A DNA stretch of 64,000 nucleotides, from assembly GCA_037013685.1 (NCBI GenBank), contig CM072899.1, positions 6,428,479-6,492,478 on the forward strand. Direction: 5' to 3'. Position numbers and translations under genes: made by a program. Under the pieces are notes generated by a model. The model saw nothing but the letters and a program-made list of their open reading frames with translations. It was not told the origin of the DNA and searched no databases. Shown one piece after another: positions 35,386-49,170 of this stretch. The first letter of the stretch is position 1, and every line of letters begins with the position of its first letter. This stretch comes from Acridotheres tristis (Eukaryota > Chordata > Aves > Passeriformes > Sturnidae).

Positions 35386-38300
35386 GCACATCCCCCAGAA
35401 TGGCACTTGGAGGCCAGCCTGTAGTGCTCTGGGGAAGCACTGACCTGTCCAGGTTCCAAATACAATCTGCTCAAAGTGAACCATGTGACAAGCCATGGCT
35501 GGAAATGACAGCATGAAAAGGAAAGTTTGTACTCAATGGCTCTGATTTCATTTTTGAGAGGGATCAGCTGTAGATTCTCTGCAAGTGTGCTCTCCTGCTC
35601 TCCTTCAAAGCAGCAGCTGCCCTGTGTTGATGTGCTCTAGTTGGAGGATGTGAATAGTCATTATTTTCTGGAGTTTGGGATGAGGAAACACTTAGGGTTG
35701 TTGCATCTTCCCATTAAATACAAAGTACCACACTCCTGACTGACTCCTCTGAAATCAGAAATCATGAAACTCATGTCCTAGGCTGGTTCTTCAACGGCTG
35801 AGCAAGCTCTTCATGCACTGATTGCCTATTTGAGCATTCCTAATGGACAAAATGCTGGTAGTCTGGAAAATTTAGCATAGGATGACAAAATAAGTGGTGG
35901 ATCTAGTTGTTTAGAGCATTGTGAAAAATTTCTCACATGAAGGCCTAATTCAGAGTCTGATGACACCAACAGTGCAGTGTCATGAATGTACCCCCAGCCT
36001 GGCTAATTGGTTCATAATAATGTGCTGAATCTTAGCTGAAGAGCAGCTGAGGAGCTGTGTCACCCTTTGCATCTGTCAATCTGATCCAGCATGAGGTTTG
36101 TTTTACAAAGAAAATGCAGGTGAGGCTTTGTGTAACTGACTTGGGTAATTGAATGTTGGAGGGAACATTACTGGCTGGAGTGTCCCCCTGAGGTCTCAAT
36201 GAGAGAAAACATAACATATTCCATACAAAAAGCTATGGTGACAAATAACCATGGGAACAGTATGATTTGAGCCTGCCAGGTGGTGCTAACAAGCCCTTAC
36301 CCCATCCTGCATTGTCACACCCCTGTGTGGACAGCACACCTGTGGGGTGTGGAGCAGCTCAGTTCTGTGAAGAAAAGGAAATTCCTCATGGCATTGCTGT
36401 TCCTTCTGAACCCACACTGTGGAATGGGCCATGCCCAGAGGACCAAGGCCATTTTTCCAGCAGCAGAGAAAGGGGATGTGATTGCATCACTCAGGGATGT
36501 TCATTACTATCCAGACTGGCAAAGATGGCTTATCCAAAACCTGTATATGGGAGCAAGTGCTAGGGTAAAAAAAAAAATTAATGTCTTAGGCATTATTAGA
36601 TGACTAAAAAGGACTCCATTGCTCATTTGCCTGGTCCTGTTAATAAAGTGTATTATCAATAAACCTGAGGACCTCCTAACCCATTCACTGGCAAAAGAGC
36701 TCTCATTAAAGCTGCAGTCAATTACAGAAGTGCCAGGGATGTTGAAAATTAATTTCACTGGAGATTGACCTTCAAATTTTCTTCTTTGCCCTGAAGGAGA
36801 ATGGGTCAGAGAAGAGCAGGGTAATGACTATAGAAAAGAAACAATTACAAATTAAATAATTAAGACACAGCTCTCCTCAGATATAGGACAGCTGACCAAT
36901 GCAATGGGAAGAACACACACAAGACTGAAGGTGTGCCAGCCATAAAGCCATCAGGAGAGCTGAGGAATAAGATACTTTAGAGAATGGACAGCAAAGGTGC
37001 ATGGAGATGTCTTCAGGAAGGCAAGTAATTCAGGAGAAGAGCCTGGATGGGACACATTAGGGAACCACTCAGGTTTCAGGCGAGACACCAAGAGCAGGTA
37101 CTGGTGAGGTAGCTTAAGATGCCACCAGTGAAAATGAAACGTCTACCAGGAGGAAGAGTTCTGCTGCTCACCCCAGTTTTTTTCTAAGCAACAAATTTAG
37201 TGAAATTTAGTTATACTTGCTAGGTTTTCAGGTAAATTTTTCTTTTTGAGTATGGGATAAAGAATAGTGTTGGTTACAGGCTCTGTTTTCTCCCCTGCCA
37301 ATCTTCCATGCACACATTTCCTCCTGCATTCAGTAAGTGAAGACTTTAGAAGGCTTTCTCCTAACATCCATAAAGTCTTTGGGCTTCTCTATAGTTTAGG
37401 AGCTTGTCTTGTGCAAGCCACATCAGCCTTTGCAGCATCAAGCCAATGGCTCCAACTCAAGCAGAAATGTCCCACTGCACTGGTTCCAAACCAATTGCAA
37501 GAGGCTAACTTCAAAGTACTTTAAAAGGGCAAGTTTATAAATGGTTGGACCTGGGAAAGGCTTACAGGGACAGAAAGGAAAAAGGTATTCAAGGAAAGAG
37601 CTGTTAAAGTTGGATCTCAATTTCTCTGTTTAGAAGAAGCCAAAATTTCAAGAGGGAATTGGTCTTGCATTGTTTTGGATTAGATATTGTTTCTGATTAA
37701 TCTGTTCTTTGATATTATATGTCCAGGAAAAAAACCCCAAACAGTTCTGCTTAAATCTCTTGAGTGATATTAGAAAATAAACATTTTAATTTGATTTGAA
37801 GGAGTTAAACAATGTGGTCACACTTGAAGACACTATATTAAAGTGCTGACAGATGTCCAGGTCCACCTTCCTCCATAATGAAAGCCCTATTTGGATAAAA
37901 CCTGAAAGGTTGTTGCCAGATCTCTTCTTTCAGCCTTCTTTCATTACATTTGAGGTTCAGGTTTTGTATAAACCTTGGCAGAAACTTGAGAACCACAGTG
38001 AAATCCAGACTATATATGACAAATAGAAATGAGAATGGCTGGGTACTTGTGGCCAAGTGCATTTTGAAGTTTTATGGTTTTTTTGCAATGGGGGCTTCAG
38101 TCTTCAGTTGTGGTGTTCTTTGAAAATTAGCTTGTCTCTCTTTTTGTCCCCAGAATCAGGATGTTTGCAATCTAAAATTCAAATATTTTTATTTCTGTTG
38201 CAAAATTTACTCAAAGCTTTCAACACAAATATTTTACTTATTCATTTGTTTCTCACTCAAAAGTAGAAACTTTTTGCTAAACTTGCTTCAAAGCAGTGGT

Positions 38301-40079
38301 TTTGAAGTAAAATCTTGATAGTTTTGTTAGGGATGCTCATTCTAACAGCATGGTCAGGGTGATATGCTTTGTTCATGACCCCACTTCACAAGGTCCCACA
38401 AAGAAATCTATCTCTTCCACTGTAACTAAAATCTCTCACATTTTTTTTTCTGTTGTATGGCTTTGTAGCAAGATCTTATCAGCCAAAGCTGTGCTCTTCT
38501 ATGCCTATTATCTTCCATGAAATCCCTGTCTGAGGTTTATTGATCCTTGAGTCCTGTTCCAGCTCTGCCAGGAGCAGGGCCTCCATTTATTTGGAGTGCT
38601 CCTAGCTGTGGAATAAGGAGGTCTGGAGAGCTGTTCCTCAGCAGTTACAATGCTGTGTGTTAAATTAGCTGTGGCATCCTAAGTTTTTTGCACTGACTGA
38701 AGGGTATTTGCAACACCCCTTTCTGCAAATGTGGGTTAGGGACCTGGTACATGCACTGCTCCCTGGGGAATGCAGAAGACACGGCCTCTTTGGGAGGCAA
38801 GGTAGTAGTCACTGAAATCAGGTAGAAAGCTTGTTTTATCTGCTGAACAGAAGGGTGTCTCAATGGCTTTGTTACTGCTAAACACCCCAAGGACAGGAAA
38901 CACAGGCAGAGCACTGTGGCAGGGTAGGGAAAGCAGCTGAGAACAAACCTAGCCTTTTCCACCGATCTGAAAAAAACCTTCAGGTGTTTGTGAACTGTCT
39001 GAGAGTACACAATTCTAAGAATATTGCTGGGCTGGACTGGGGGTCCTTGCTGTGATACTGCACCAAATCGCTGTGGGATATCTGCAGAATGTGATTGTCT
39101 CTGTGTCACCCTTTATTAAGACTGCAGAGTGTCTGCTCTTCTGAGATGAAATTTTCCCTTGGCTGCCTCAAAAGGCTTAAGCACAAAGCAGGCTGGGTTG
39201 AACACTTTATCCTGAGGTGAACTGTGCTCCCAGGAAACGCCCTGTAATTGTACCCAGCCCGTGCTGGCTTTTGTCCCGTTGCAGTGATGTGTGTCTGTGT
39301 TTTAGTGTAACTGGGTGAGGGCTGTAAGTTGTGCAAAAGCTGGTAACAGAACATTTACAGGGGAAGGGGGTGGGGGATGCAGTTATTTAGCAGTTTTGAG
39401 AATCTGATTTGCCTGCTCTCAGATATTCACCTGCTACTTTTGAAGGAGAACTATTTCTGCTAGAAATTGTTGCATTATATAGTTATTTTAATGCCTGTGT
39501 GTTCTTAATACTTGTAAAGAGAAGGGACATCATCTTTCCTTTTTCTTCATTCAAATCTTACTTCTAGGTGTGGAAGAGTGGTTGAATCATGAACAGGTTG
39601 GGGCTACTCCAATACAGCTGAAATCCACAAATCAACACATTTTCTGCAAATCCTTCCACGGGAATCTTAATAAATGAGGCTCTATCTAAAAACTGATTCC
39701 TGACTGAAAAGGGAACAAACCCCAACTGTCAGGCAATTGACATAGAAAAGGAATATTGACAAAAGCAGGGCGTTAAGCAGAAGCAAATTTCAAAATTTGT
39801 CCTGTAGAGAAATGTGGATGCTCATGTGAGGGAAAGGGGTTTTCAGCTCGGGGAGGCTGGTGGTGTGTGGGGGGACACATGCCTTGGAAAAAGAGCAGTG
39901 CAGACATCTGGAACCTGGAAATGGGATCCAAACTGGGGAAGGAACTGAGCCTGAAGGAGCTTTGATACCTCAATCCTTGGGGCTGTGGACTGGTGCTGGT
40001 AGGGAGCACCTGCAGGCATTTATGTAAGAAACTGTTATGCTGAGTAATTAAATAAAAACTCAGTGTTTATTCCTAACAT
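35386..40079. other. Unique non-coding DNA, nothing recognised
   Basis: Overlapping plus frames at 36267-36603 and a 149-codon minus frame at 38660-39109 lack domains, and no splice-bounded exon can be argued. No repeat family is recognised. Confidence 0.5.
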
Positions 40080-40330
40080 ATTTCAGTATGACTTTATCTC
40101 ATACTGTTATTTTGGAAATAGTGTAATGCTAAACCATGCTTGAAGTTGTTTTAAAATTAAAAACACAAACCTCCCAAAAATACTTGATGGCAGTGCATTA
40201 CCTAAATTTACTCTAGTGTTGAGCATTTTAAATTTGCTTTATTGCAGCTTCACTGCAGTTTTATTTTTAGTTGGTTCCTAGTGAGATTGAATAAATAGAA
40301 GGCCATATCCAAGATTTCTACTTAGGTTAT
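40080..40330. promoter_or_regulatory. Candidate AT-rich enhancer-like block
   Basis: CpG-free AT-rich block with no open frame, including TTTTAAAATTAAAAAC near 40150 and CATTTTAAATTTGC near 40225. It is weaker in recognisable motifs than the block at 9.2 kb. Function is inferred. Confidence 0.2.
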
Positions 40331-43300
40331 CTTAGATGTAATTTTTTTCCTTTGCCTTATATAATAACTCCTAAGTAATGCTGCAGGTACTGCAGAAAAT
40401 AAATAGTGCATGTTTAATTTTAGAGGAATTAAGTAAATAGGACAAAATAACTGGAAAGCAGCAGAGCAAAAAGGTTTCTGGTTCAGATATTGAAGGCAGA
40501 GTAGATGAGACACTGGCTGAGCCCAACAGCTTACCAAAACAGGGTTTGTAGGGCATGACTTTAAACCATTTTTTTGGACCTTGGTTGTCCAGGCAGAAGT
40601 TAGGCTGAGCCGGATTCCCTGCTCTGGAGGAATGCTGAGCTGCTGTAGGGCATCCTGCAGGCTGTTCTGGCAATCCTCCTTTCTGAGAGGAGCTAACATT
40701 TTGCAGACATGCCAAACTTAGCTATGTAAATCTCCTCTCAGGAAAGCAACACCCACAGCAACCGTGCATTTAAATTCCCAATCTGACATCTCCAACACCA
40801 CTCTTTTTTTTCCTTCCTAAATTTTAATTTAAATAATCATCATGTTGCAAATGGAAACTAGAAAATCTTTGCAGAACAGGAGCATCTAAGATTGAAGTTT
40901 CTTCTGATCTGTCCAAGCTGCAGACAAAAAGCCAATCCTTACTGGAAGTTCATTTTCTAAGCTCCTGTGAGTGAAGGAAATAATGCAAAGGGTTGAGTAA
41001 CCCTGTCCATGGAGCTCCTAGGGGAAGTATTGGGAAGCTGGAGAGCCTCTCTTGCTTTAAAATGGTCATTTCATTGCACAGACCTCCTGACAATGTGTGG
41101 AGTAGTATCAGCTTGAAATGTAATGCCAAAATTTTCCAGGCTTTCTCTTTTTGTGAGCACTGCTTTTTTGTCACTCCTATATAATAGTTTTGCTTGGCAC
41201 CATGTGGTTTTTATACTGCAACTGCTTTGTGAATGTCTGTTCTCAAAAGTGCTTCTTTTGACTTTTTTTTAATTAACTTACATCTGCATGCCAAAGCTCT
41301 ATTTTTGAGGTCAAACCTATCCTACTGGTCACTTTATGGGAATTCATGAAAAAGTCTGTTGTAAGTCAAACAAAGAATTTGTTTCCTGGTACTGTGATTA
41401 TGTTCTTGTTCAAAAACTTTTGCAAGTTTCTTGATGACACTGGTCTGAATTTTCTTTACAGATGACTCAGGGCTTTGCTGTAAAACTTGTACAGATCTAA
41501 TTGGATAATTTACAAACTGTTCTTCTGGAATAAACTGAAGTCACTTGGCTTTTGGGGGTTTATACTGGGGAAATGATTTACATTTTTGTTTGTAGGGCTT
41601 CAGATTAGAGGGAGTGCTGAACTTTAGTAGATGTGGAAATATTTTTTTTTTTTTTTTTAGTGTTTTACTCTGTGTTACAATACTGCAGTGGGAAGCTACT
41701 CACAGCTTCTGTAAGAAATGAAAGGATGAGGTCTTTCCATAGTGAGATCCGTTGTCTTTTATAAACTTGTGTGCAGAAAATGTCTCTCTCTGCAGTGCCT
41801 GACTGGAGCAGGGGCACAGATTGTCATTTCACACTGAACTACTTGCATTTAGATGGCTGGGGGTGGAATTCCTCTCTGCCTCTGCTCTTCCTAGGTGGAA
41901 GAAGGATTTCAATGGAAAAGGAAGAATGATGCTCAACAGGATGAAGAAGGGTAGCATTAGGGCCTAGAGGATATTCTGGACTGATTATTGAAAGCCACAG
42001 GGATAAAATTCTGGTGATTTTACTAAGGTGAAGTTCTCCTTTTAAGGCTGACTAACTCCAGCTGAGCCTAAGGAGGTCACCTTCCAGCTAGGAGATGTCT
42101 GTGGAAGGGAAATGGTGCCCTGAAGTGGAGGGAAAAGATTGTTACTTTGAATAAATGTGCAATAAGTAGGACTAGGAGTGCCCTACAACTGACTCCAGAC
42201 TTTCATGTGTGCAGCAGACATAAGAAGCTGAGCCAAGGTTTGCTCAGGGCAGGCACACATTTGAGAGGTAAACCATGATTTAACAATGATGAAGATTGAA
42301 CACCAGTGCCCCTCACTTTCCTCTGTCACAGCATGATGAAGTCTACACTTCTACAGTCTGCTCCTTCTGTGATTTAAAATCAGCCTCCTCCACCTCCCCT
42401 CCCTCCTCTCTGCTGTCAGCAGTGGCATTTTCCAGATCCCTTCCCAGGGCTTAAATCACATTCTGAGCCTGAGCAGTCCTGGCTCTCAGGCCTTGGATGG
42501 AGATGCTGTACAGTAGTCTGTTTTATTTACAGGAATGTGTCTGTAATGAGAAATGCCCTCTAGAATTTCCCTCAAAGAATAGTCTGGCTGTTGAGGCATC
42601 CTGTTCTCTGGGAGACCCACGGACAGGGTATACAGATTTTTCACTGCCTTGAGTGAAAAATATTCCTGTGAATGTAAATTTTTTGGTGAAGTTCTTAGGT
42701 ATATTGGGGTCTGTGGTCATTTTGTGTGGTTTGGAGTGTTGCTCTGCTCTTTGCCCTCTGGAAGAGGGGGTTGTGATTCATAGTGACTCTCTGTGAGAAA
42801 TGGTAATGTGTGATTTATAATGGTATTCAGAGCACAACAATTATTTCCCAAGTGCTCATTTAAGAAAAAAACCAAACCCTAGAAGTTCAGGGGGATCCTT
42901 ATGCTCCCTCATGGGTTCAAGCCAGTCTCCATCATGCCCAAAAAACTCTGTGGGTACTGGTGGGAAGATCTGGAAGAGACATGTGGCTTTTAACTACTAA
43001 ATTTGACAGAGGCACCCTATAAGCAGTGCAAAATCCTTGGGAAAAGCCACAACCCTTTGTGCACCCTCCTGAGAGGACTGGGCAGGCTGCTGGGCTTCCC
43101 CCTACCTTGTCCTCCCTAACTGGGGAGTGCCTGTGAAATTCAGCCCTGGATCACAGCACCTGTGCTCTAGCACTGGGTTTGAGCTGGCCTGTGCTTGTGG
43201 AAGCTGCAGCTCTTGCTCAGGTCAGACAAAAGCTGTGGAGGAGCTGGCCCCTAACACTTGAGCACTCTGAATGCATTATGTACATTATGTGACTTCAGAA

Positions 43301-44700
43301 TGCATCTCCTCCTGCATTTGGACAAAACCAGGTGTCTTCTTAGGTCCATGAGTAGTTTGGGGATAGCTTTTCATCTGACTTCCAGAACAAATGGTGTGGG
43401 GCCTCTGGACACTGCTTGGGTGTGGGAAGAGCTGTTGCACACTGATGTCTTGATGCTGATCGGTAGTTGCCTTCATCTCGCATTTTTGATAAGATCTTTC
43501 TCTTTTCACTTAATCCCCTTCCCTTGGTGTGTGAGCTGGTGTCAGAATAAAGTGTATAGGTGTCCTTTACTCTGTCTCCTTCCTGTAAGCTCAGTTGGTG
43601 CTAATGCCTTGTCTGAGAGAAGCAGACCTCTTGGGGTGAATAAATACCTTTTTAATAAAGGGAAAAAATACTGTACTCTCCCGGATGCCAAAGGGCTTTG
43701 CTTGCAACAGCAGCAGGCAGTCCCTGCCTGATTCTCTGCCAGCACCTAGGGTTTCCTAGAGGGGAACTTTTGGTTTCGGTGATGTATTACTTGCAAAAAT
43801 AAAGAATTGTGGCCTTTACTGACTAGGCATAGCAACTTTTTCTTGTTAAGAATACTTCATTAAAACTTTATCCCTGAGTGCTGCAAACTGCTCTTGTCAT
43901 AACAGTGTCCAGATGTGTATTTAAAGTTGTCTGTATCCATTGGTTTTGATAACCTCCTTCGGCAACTTACCCTCTGTGCTGAACACTATTTGTTATCATG
44001 AGAAGTTCTGTTTGAGTGCCTGGGTCTCTCCTGATGTGGTTTTTCCTTTTGTTTTGGTTTGGATTTTGTTGGTCTGTTTTTAGTGAGAGGCTCAATAAAC
44101 TCAAACTTATTCCATGTTGGTGAAGGCTTTAGAGTTACAGTTCTCTGGTTGGAGACCAAACAAGTTAAAACAAACCCCAGTCATTTTGCCTTATCTCACT
44201 GGTCTGCAGTGAGTCTGCAGCAGCTGAATTCATCCTCTTGTTTCTGCTGCTTTAGCTGTTCTTTATTCCCCCTGCCTTTTCCATTCAATGCATCCCAGCC
44301 TCCCAGCACAGCACAGCTCTTCTTTCTCATGCTTTGATTGAAACTTCCTCCCATTTCAGTTGTGCTTTACCAAGGGCACTTTGTCCTGGGCAGTAAAGGG
44401 AAGATGCAGCTCCTCGATGCTGCCCTGTGAAGCCCCTGCTGGGAATTCTTGTTCCCATACAATACCAGCCTTCCCAGGGCAGGCAGTGGCAATGTCATCC
44501 TCACCCTGGCAGGCAATGGCATCACTGGGGCTGGGATGATTGTTCCTGCACCCTCTGGACCTATTTGCATTCATACATACACTGGGAAATTGTAAGGATT
44601 TCATGAGAGCTATAACTAATAACTCCTCTCAGGAGGAGGTGCCAGGGGGCCAATGTTCTTTCCGATTTGGGAGGTTTGCATTTTGTCTATTTGCTTGCAA
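40331..44700. other. Unique non-coding DNA with a T17 run
   Basis: A T-run lies at 41642-41658. A 157-codon plus frame at 43258-43731 is opposed by two minus frames and has no domain. GC-richer patches near 43020-43240 and 44400-44560 show no CpG enrichment. No gene is recognised. Confidence 0.5.
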
Positions 44701-47700
44701 ATACTTTACATCAGTCTTGCATTTTTGGGGTTTTTTAAAGTTTTTTTTTAGTTTTTTTTCTGTTGAGAAAGCATATTTTGAATTCTCAGCAGGATTTTTC
44801 TTTATAGTACTCTAGAGTCACAGCCACAGATAAAATAAACATTGAATCTTCTAAGTTTCTAAATTATCAGCAACCTTTGGAATCTTATTTTCTTTTTCTC
44901 CCTAATGATGTGCAAATCTATAAAAGGGACTTTTTCTGATTTTTCACTTATAATCTTTCACCAGTGGCTGCTGCTGCTTTTGATCACTTTGCTTCATCCT
45001 TGCAAGTGAGACAGTTTTCTGCAAGGGTACTGGTTTGAATGACCTGGATGTTGCCATCCCTCTGGTACTGACAGAGCTGAACTTACAAGCACAATCTGTC
45101 TCAGTAATGACACGTATCTGTTTCAGGAGAGTCCTTAAACTGGGAAATTTTTACATCTTCCAGTCACCTCAGATTTGTGGCTTGCAGCTGTGCCAAGGGG
45201 AGTTAAGTTCAGCACAGACCACGTGCTTTGCTTCATCCTCATGTATTTGGAGAAGACATTTCTGGGTGTTCTTGTGTCCTACTCTGCTTCTCTGATTAAG
45301 TCTTCCTCTGGAAAATCTATTTATGATGCAAGTGTTACCCTCTTGCATGTGTTCTTGAATATTTTTCCATCATTAATTTTCAGTTTTATCCAATACCAGG
45401 CTCATTGCTGAAAATTCAATGCCTAGAGATTTAAAATAAGTGAATGCGAAGGTTTCAATAACTTATAGCACAAATCCTTGATTGACTTTCTTTATCTTCC
45501 CTGGCAAGAAAAGATGACATTAGGTAGGAGTAGAATTAAGGAGTTATGGTTCTGGCTTACTTGATGCATGGAAGAAAAGAATTTCAGAACTTCCCAGATT
45601 TCATTATTCTCCAGTCAATCCTTTGTCATTTCAGATGGATCAGCATCCTGTCGATGATGCAGTTTTGTTCCATTATTGCAGGAACAGCATGAGTCAATAT
45701 GAGTTCAAGCAGATAAGCAACATTTCAGTAATGTCAGCAGTCAGAAACAGCAAGTCCTGCTTGTGCCAGTCCAAGGCTTGGCTGAAGACCTGCTCAGTGC
45801 TGCTGCTTCCAGCCTCTTGCTGTCCTGAAAATCAGACTGACCCTTTTCGTGGGTTCTTGACATACTGCCAACGTCCAAAAATAACCAAAGTACTGACTTC
45901 TACGAAAATTTAGTCATCACTGGAAAATAACTGTTTTATTACCTATGGAAAGATTAGTTAAAGAATAGACTACCCTTAGTTGTGCTCTTGCCTTTGCTAT
46001 GTGAAGTAATTTTCTATTTTCTTGTAGTTTTATTTCCAACAGCAGTGAAATTAAAAGTGGGTAAAAAAAAAAAAAAGGCACTTTGTTTTCTAATAGTTGC
46101 AGTATAACCATTGCATAATACTCTAAAATTTCCCCTGGAGTAAATGGTGCTGTTGCTATGAGGCAAATGTGTCTCATGCTCTGGAGTGAATCTTCAAGTA
46201 TCCAGCACATGAGAGTCCCAATAACCTCACAGAGCAGAGAGGAGAAAAACTGGGAAGAGAAATCCTTGGTTTGCCCATGCTAGTGACCTCTATCTTCTGC
46301 ATGCCTTGCAAAATAGTAAACTCTGTGCATCCTTTTTTTCTAAATGACAAAAGAATCTGACCCTTTAATCCTCTTTCTCTAATTACCTTACATCTGTACC
46401 TTGCTTGATTTCAGTCTTAATGCAGGAAAGCTTTTTAAGCATGTTAAATAGTTTTCCTTCATCAAATCCTTGGGTTCTAATTCAAATGTTCCCAGAGGCC
46501 TTCCTTTTCTGTTTGGACTGTGCTTCCACATTTCCAGACAGAAGCAAAACATGGTAAAATTTTTGCCTCCTTGGTGTGACTCACAGTAACCTCTTATCAG
46601 TGTTTGAAAACACTTGGGCTTTTTCTCTAAGTAGTGGCAATAAAATTGGTGTGATATGTAGTCAGGACAGTCAGGACCTTTCCAGGAGCTGCTGCTCACA
46701 CTGCTGAGGGTGTTCCAGCTGTGTCCCCCTGCCCACCCTCACTGCTGGGGGGCTCCCCAGGCTCTCCACATCCTATTGCCTGTGGACTGGCAGCACCTTG
46801 AATATGCAGCCAGCTCCCTTTCTTCCTCTTCCAAGGCAGAGGACTTGGGATCTGACCATGTGCTCTTAGGTTTTTTCCATGCCACTTTAAATCTATTGCA
46901 AGAAGCTGATTTGCTGTTTTAACATCCAAATTTTGTTGCCACCATCCTCCTGTGACTGTACCAGCCCCTCTCCTGTTCTGTCCTCCATTTGTGTTTGGTG
47001 CCAGGCTGGGTTCTGTGTGATAGACTTTGTGTGGTACAGTTAGTTCTCACTGCAGGCAAGTGTCAAGCATATTTAGCCTGTTCTGCCCATGTGTATGACC
47101 CTCCCACGCCCCTGCCCTTCCTCATCATCTCTTTGCTTGGCCTCCTTCACCAGCTAATTTTCTCCTCAGACTTGCACCCATCCACACAAAAAAATCCCAG
47201 ACAGGATGCACAGGACTCCTGGCAGTTGCAAACAGTTCTTGTATTATCTCTGCACTAAGCAACATTTCCCCATCTTCATCTCTGTCTTCTCTACTGAGGC
47301 TGCAGAGCAGAGATCCCCTTCTCTCTTTTCAAGGATGATTGTGGTTTTGGCTGAGCCCTGCAGGCTTCTGCACAATACTGAGTAATATTTGGTCTAATTT
47401 AGTTAACTGTTAGTATTCTCTTGATGTGATGCAGTCTGTGCTGAAATTTTTGTGCTGCTATTGCCAAAATATCTGGTGGTACTGAAGAGCAGCCCCATTC
47501 CTGTTAAGAGGGGTAGTTCAGGCAATGTTGAAGAGTGTGTCATGATGTGCAGCATATTCCTTCTACAGTAAACTGCATAATTTATACACCTATAGAACCC
47601 CCTCTATGAGAGTCTGTGTGCTGTTAAAGGGAGCTTTATGATTCTGCTCAGGTTTTATAGAATTGTATGGGTGTTGTCCATGTTCAAAATTTTATTGGTC

Positions 47701-48059
47701 ATCTTCATTGTAACAGAAATTGGGTTTCACTTTTATTGGTGTATAATGGTGGCTGGTATATGTCACACCACTCACAATAAATTAAAAAAAAAATCAAAAA
47801 AAAAAACAAAGTCGACTTTAAAACAGGAGACTCTGCTATATTTCATATTTCCACTGCCCCAAGGAAATAGCTTCACATTGCTTTACTGCTTTTGAAGGAG
47901 AAATGTTCTGGCTGGATTTGGAACTGAAGTGGACTGTTGTATCCCTATTTCACATTAAAGAAGCTAAACTGTAAGAAGAGCTGCTTCTGTGCTTGTCACA
48001 AATCTGTGGCAGAGAGCCACGGGTTATGAAGTGCAGATGAATGCTGAGAAAGTCTCAGT
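44701..48059. other. Unique non-coding DNA with A- and T-rich runs
   Basis: T-rich stretch at about 44718-44761, A14 at 46063-46076 and an interrupted A-rich run at 47784-47810. None is preceded by a recognisable retrocopy. Open frames are short and featureless. Confidence 0.5.
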
Positions 48060-48098
48060 AAATTGGTTCCACACTAATAAAAAGCGTGGAACCAATTT
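48060..48098. repeat. Perfect 13-bp inverted repeat with 13-base loop
   Basis: AAATTGGTTCCAC at 48060-48072 is the exact reverse complement of GTGGAACCAATTT at 48086-48098. The spacer ACTAATAAAAAGC is 13 bases. Pairing stops sharply at both outer edges. By simple calculation a stem this long with a loop up to 30 bases is expected about 0.03 times in 64 kb of random DNA. It is too short for a microRNA precursor and has no target-site duplication that would mark a transposon. Confidence 0.95.
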
Positions 48099-49029
48099 CA
48101 CAGTCTTTCTCCATAGAATGGCCAGTGGGCATACAAGACAAAAGGCATCCTGAGAGAATTGACACAGGTGAAAAGAGCACCAGGAGTGACAGTGGCATGG
48201 AAGACATGTCCCACATCTAAGAGACACGGTACATATCCAGATTCGCAGGCTGCAGCTCCAGAGAGCAATTCTCATTTTCCCCCTCATGTTCAGATCCCCT
48301 TGGGTCCTGTTTCAGCTGGTGCTGAGGTTGGGACCAAAGTCCTGGCTGAAGGCCACAGGGCAGGTTTCATCCTTCACCTCCCTAGCCATTGGCCTTGGGC
48401 TGAAAGGAAGGGGTCGCTTTTTCCTGCTGCATACTAGAAAAGAGGATACTAATGGGAACTGTGGAAACCAAGCAGGCTTGGGTTATCCATATCTTTATGG
48501 TATTTTACACATCAGCTCTGCCTCTCAGTTGGAAATTTGAAGTGTAACTGATATTATCATAATCATCATTGGTAAATGGGCAAAGGATTCTTTGCTCAGT
48601 AAGGGTTTCCTCTTGGGTTTGGCCACTGGCATCCCCTGAGTGTGTTCTGTTGCCATAATCTCACCTGAGAACATCACAAGTGCCCAGAGTTTATTTTTAG
48701 GATTCATCAAACACATCATTAAATTACTTCAGCAGGTTAATTGAAGGAGCTACATGAGTTCAGGCAGTGAACATGAGTTAGGATGAGCTGAGTGCTAATC
48801 CCCTCGGTGTGTTCTGAAAGCTCCTCTCAAAATCAATAAGTACACAGTTGTTTTCCCCTTTTAGATAAATATTGCCACAAAGAGCCCTGTCCTTGCAGGT
48901 GTAGACAGTGTGTCTTGGGCAGTTGTGTGAAGATATCTTTTGGATGAGGACACAAAAGGGCAAACAATAAACCCAAAGAAAAACACTTTCATAGAGCAAG
49001 CTAGATTAAAATCAAGCAGGTTGTAGAGC
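48099..49029. other. Unique non-coding DNA, nothing recognised
   Basis: Short overlapping frames only. Confidence 0.5.
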
Positions 49030-49170
49030 AAATGATGCCTGGTTTAGTATACTTTAATTAATCTACTTTAGGTTTGCATCACTAATTAATCTCTTTTTAT
49101 GGTCCACATTACTGCATGCAACTGCATATTTCCAATGTGATAGCTTGTCCTAAGTGCTAGCATATCCTTG
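49030..49170. promoter_or_regulatory. Candidate enhancer-like patch with direct-repeat motifs
   Basis: Holds CTTTAATTAATCTA at about 49051 and CACTAATTAATCTC at about 49079, an approximate direct repeat around a TAATTAAT paired-homeodomain word, then GCATGCAACTGCAT near 49115. Two identical TAATTAATC words 28 bases apart is the notable feature. Function is inferred. Confidence 0.32.

Noticed and set aside
36267..36603. Two overlapping plus-strand frames of 98 and 107 codons
   Set aside because: Neither conceptual protein resembles a family I recognise, and simultaneous openness of two phases argues for chance.
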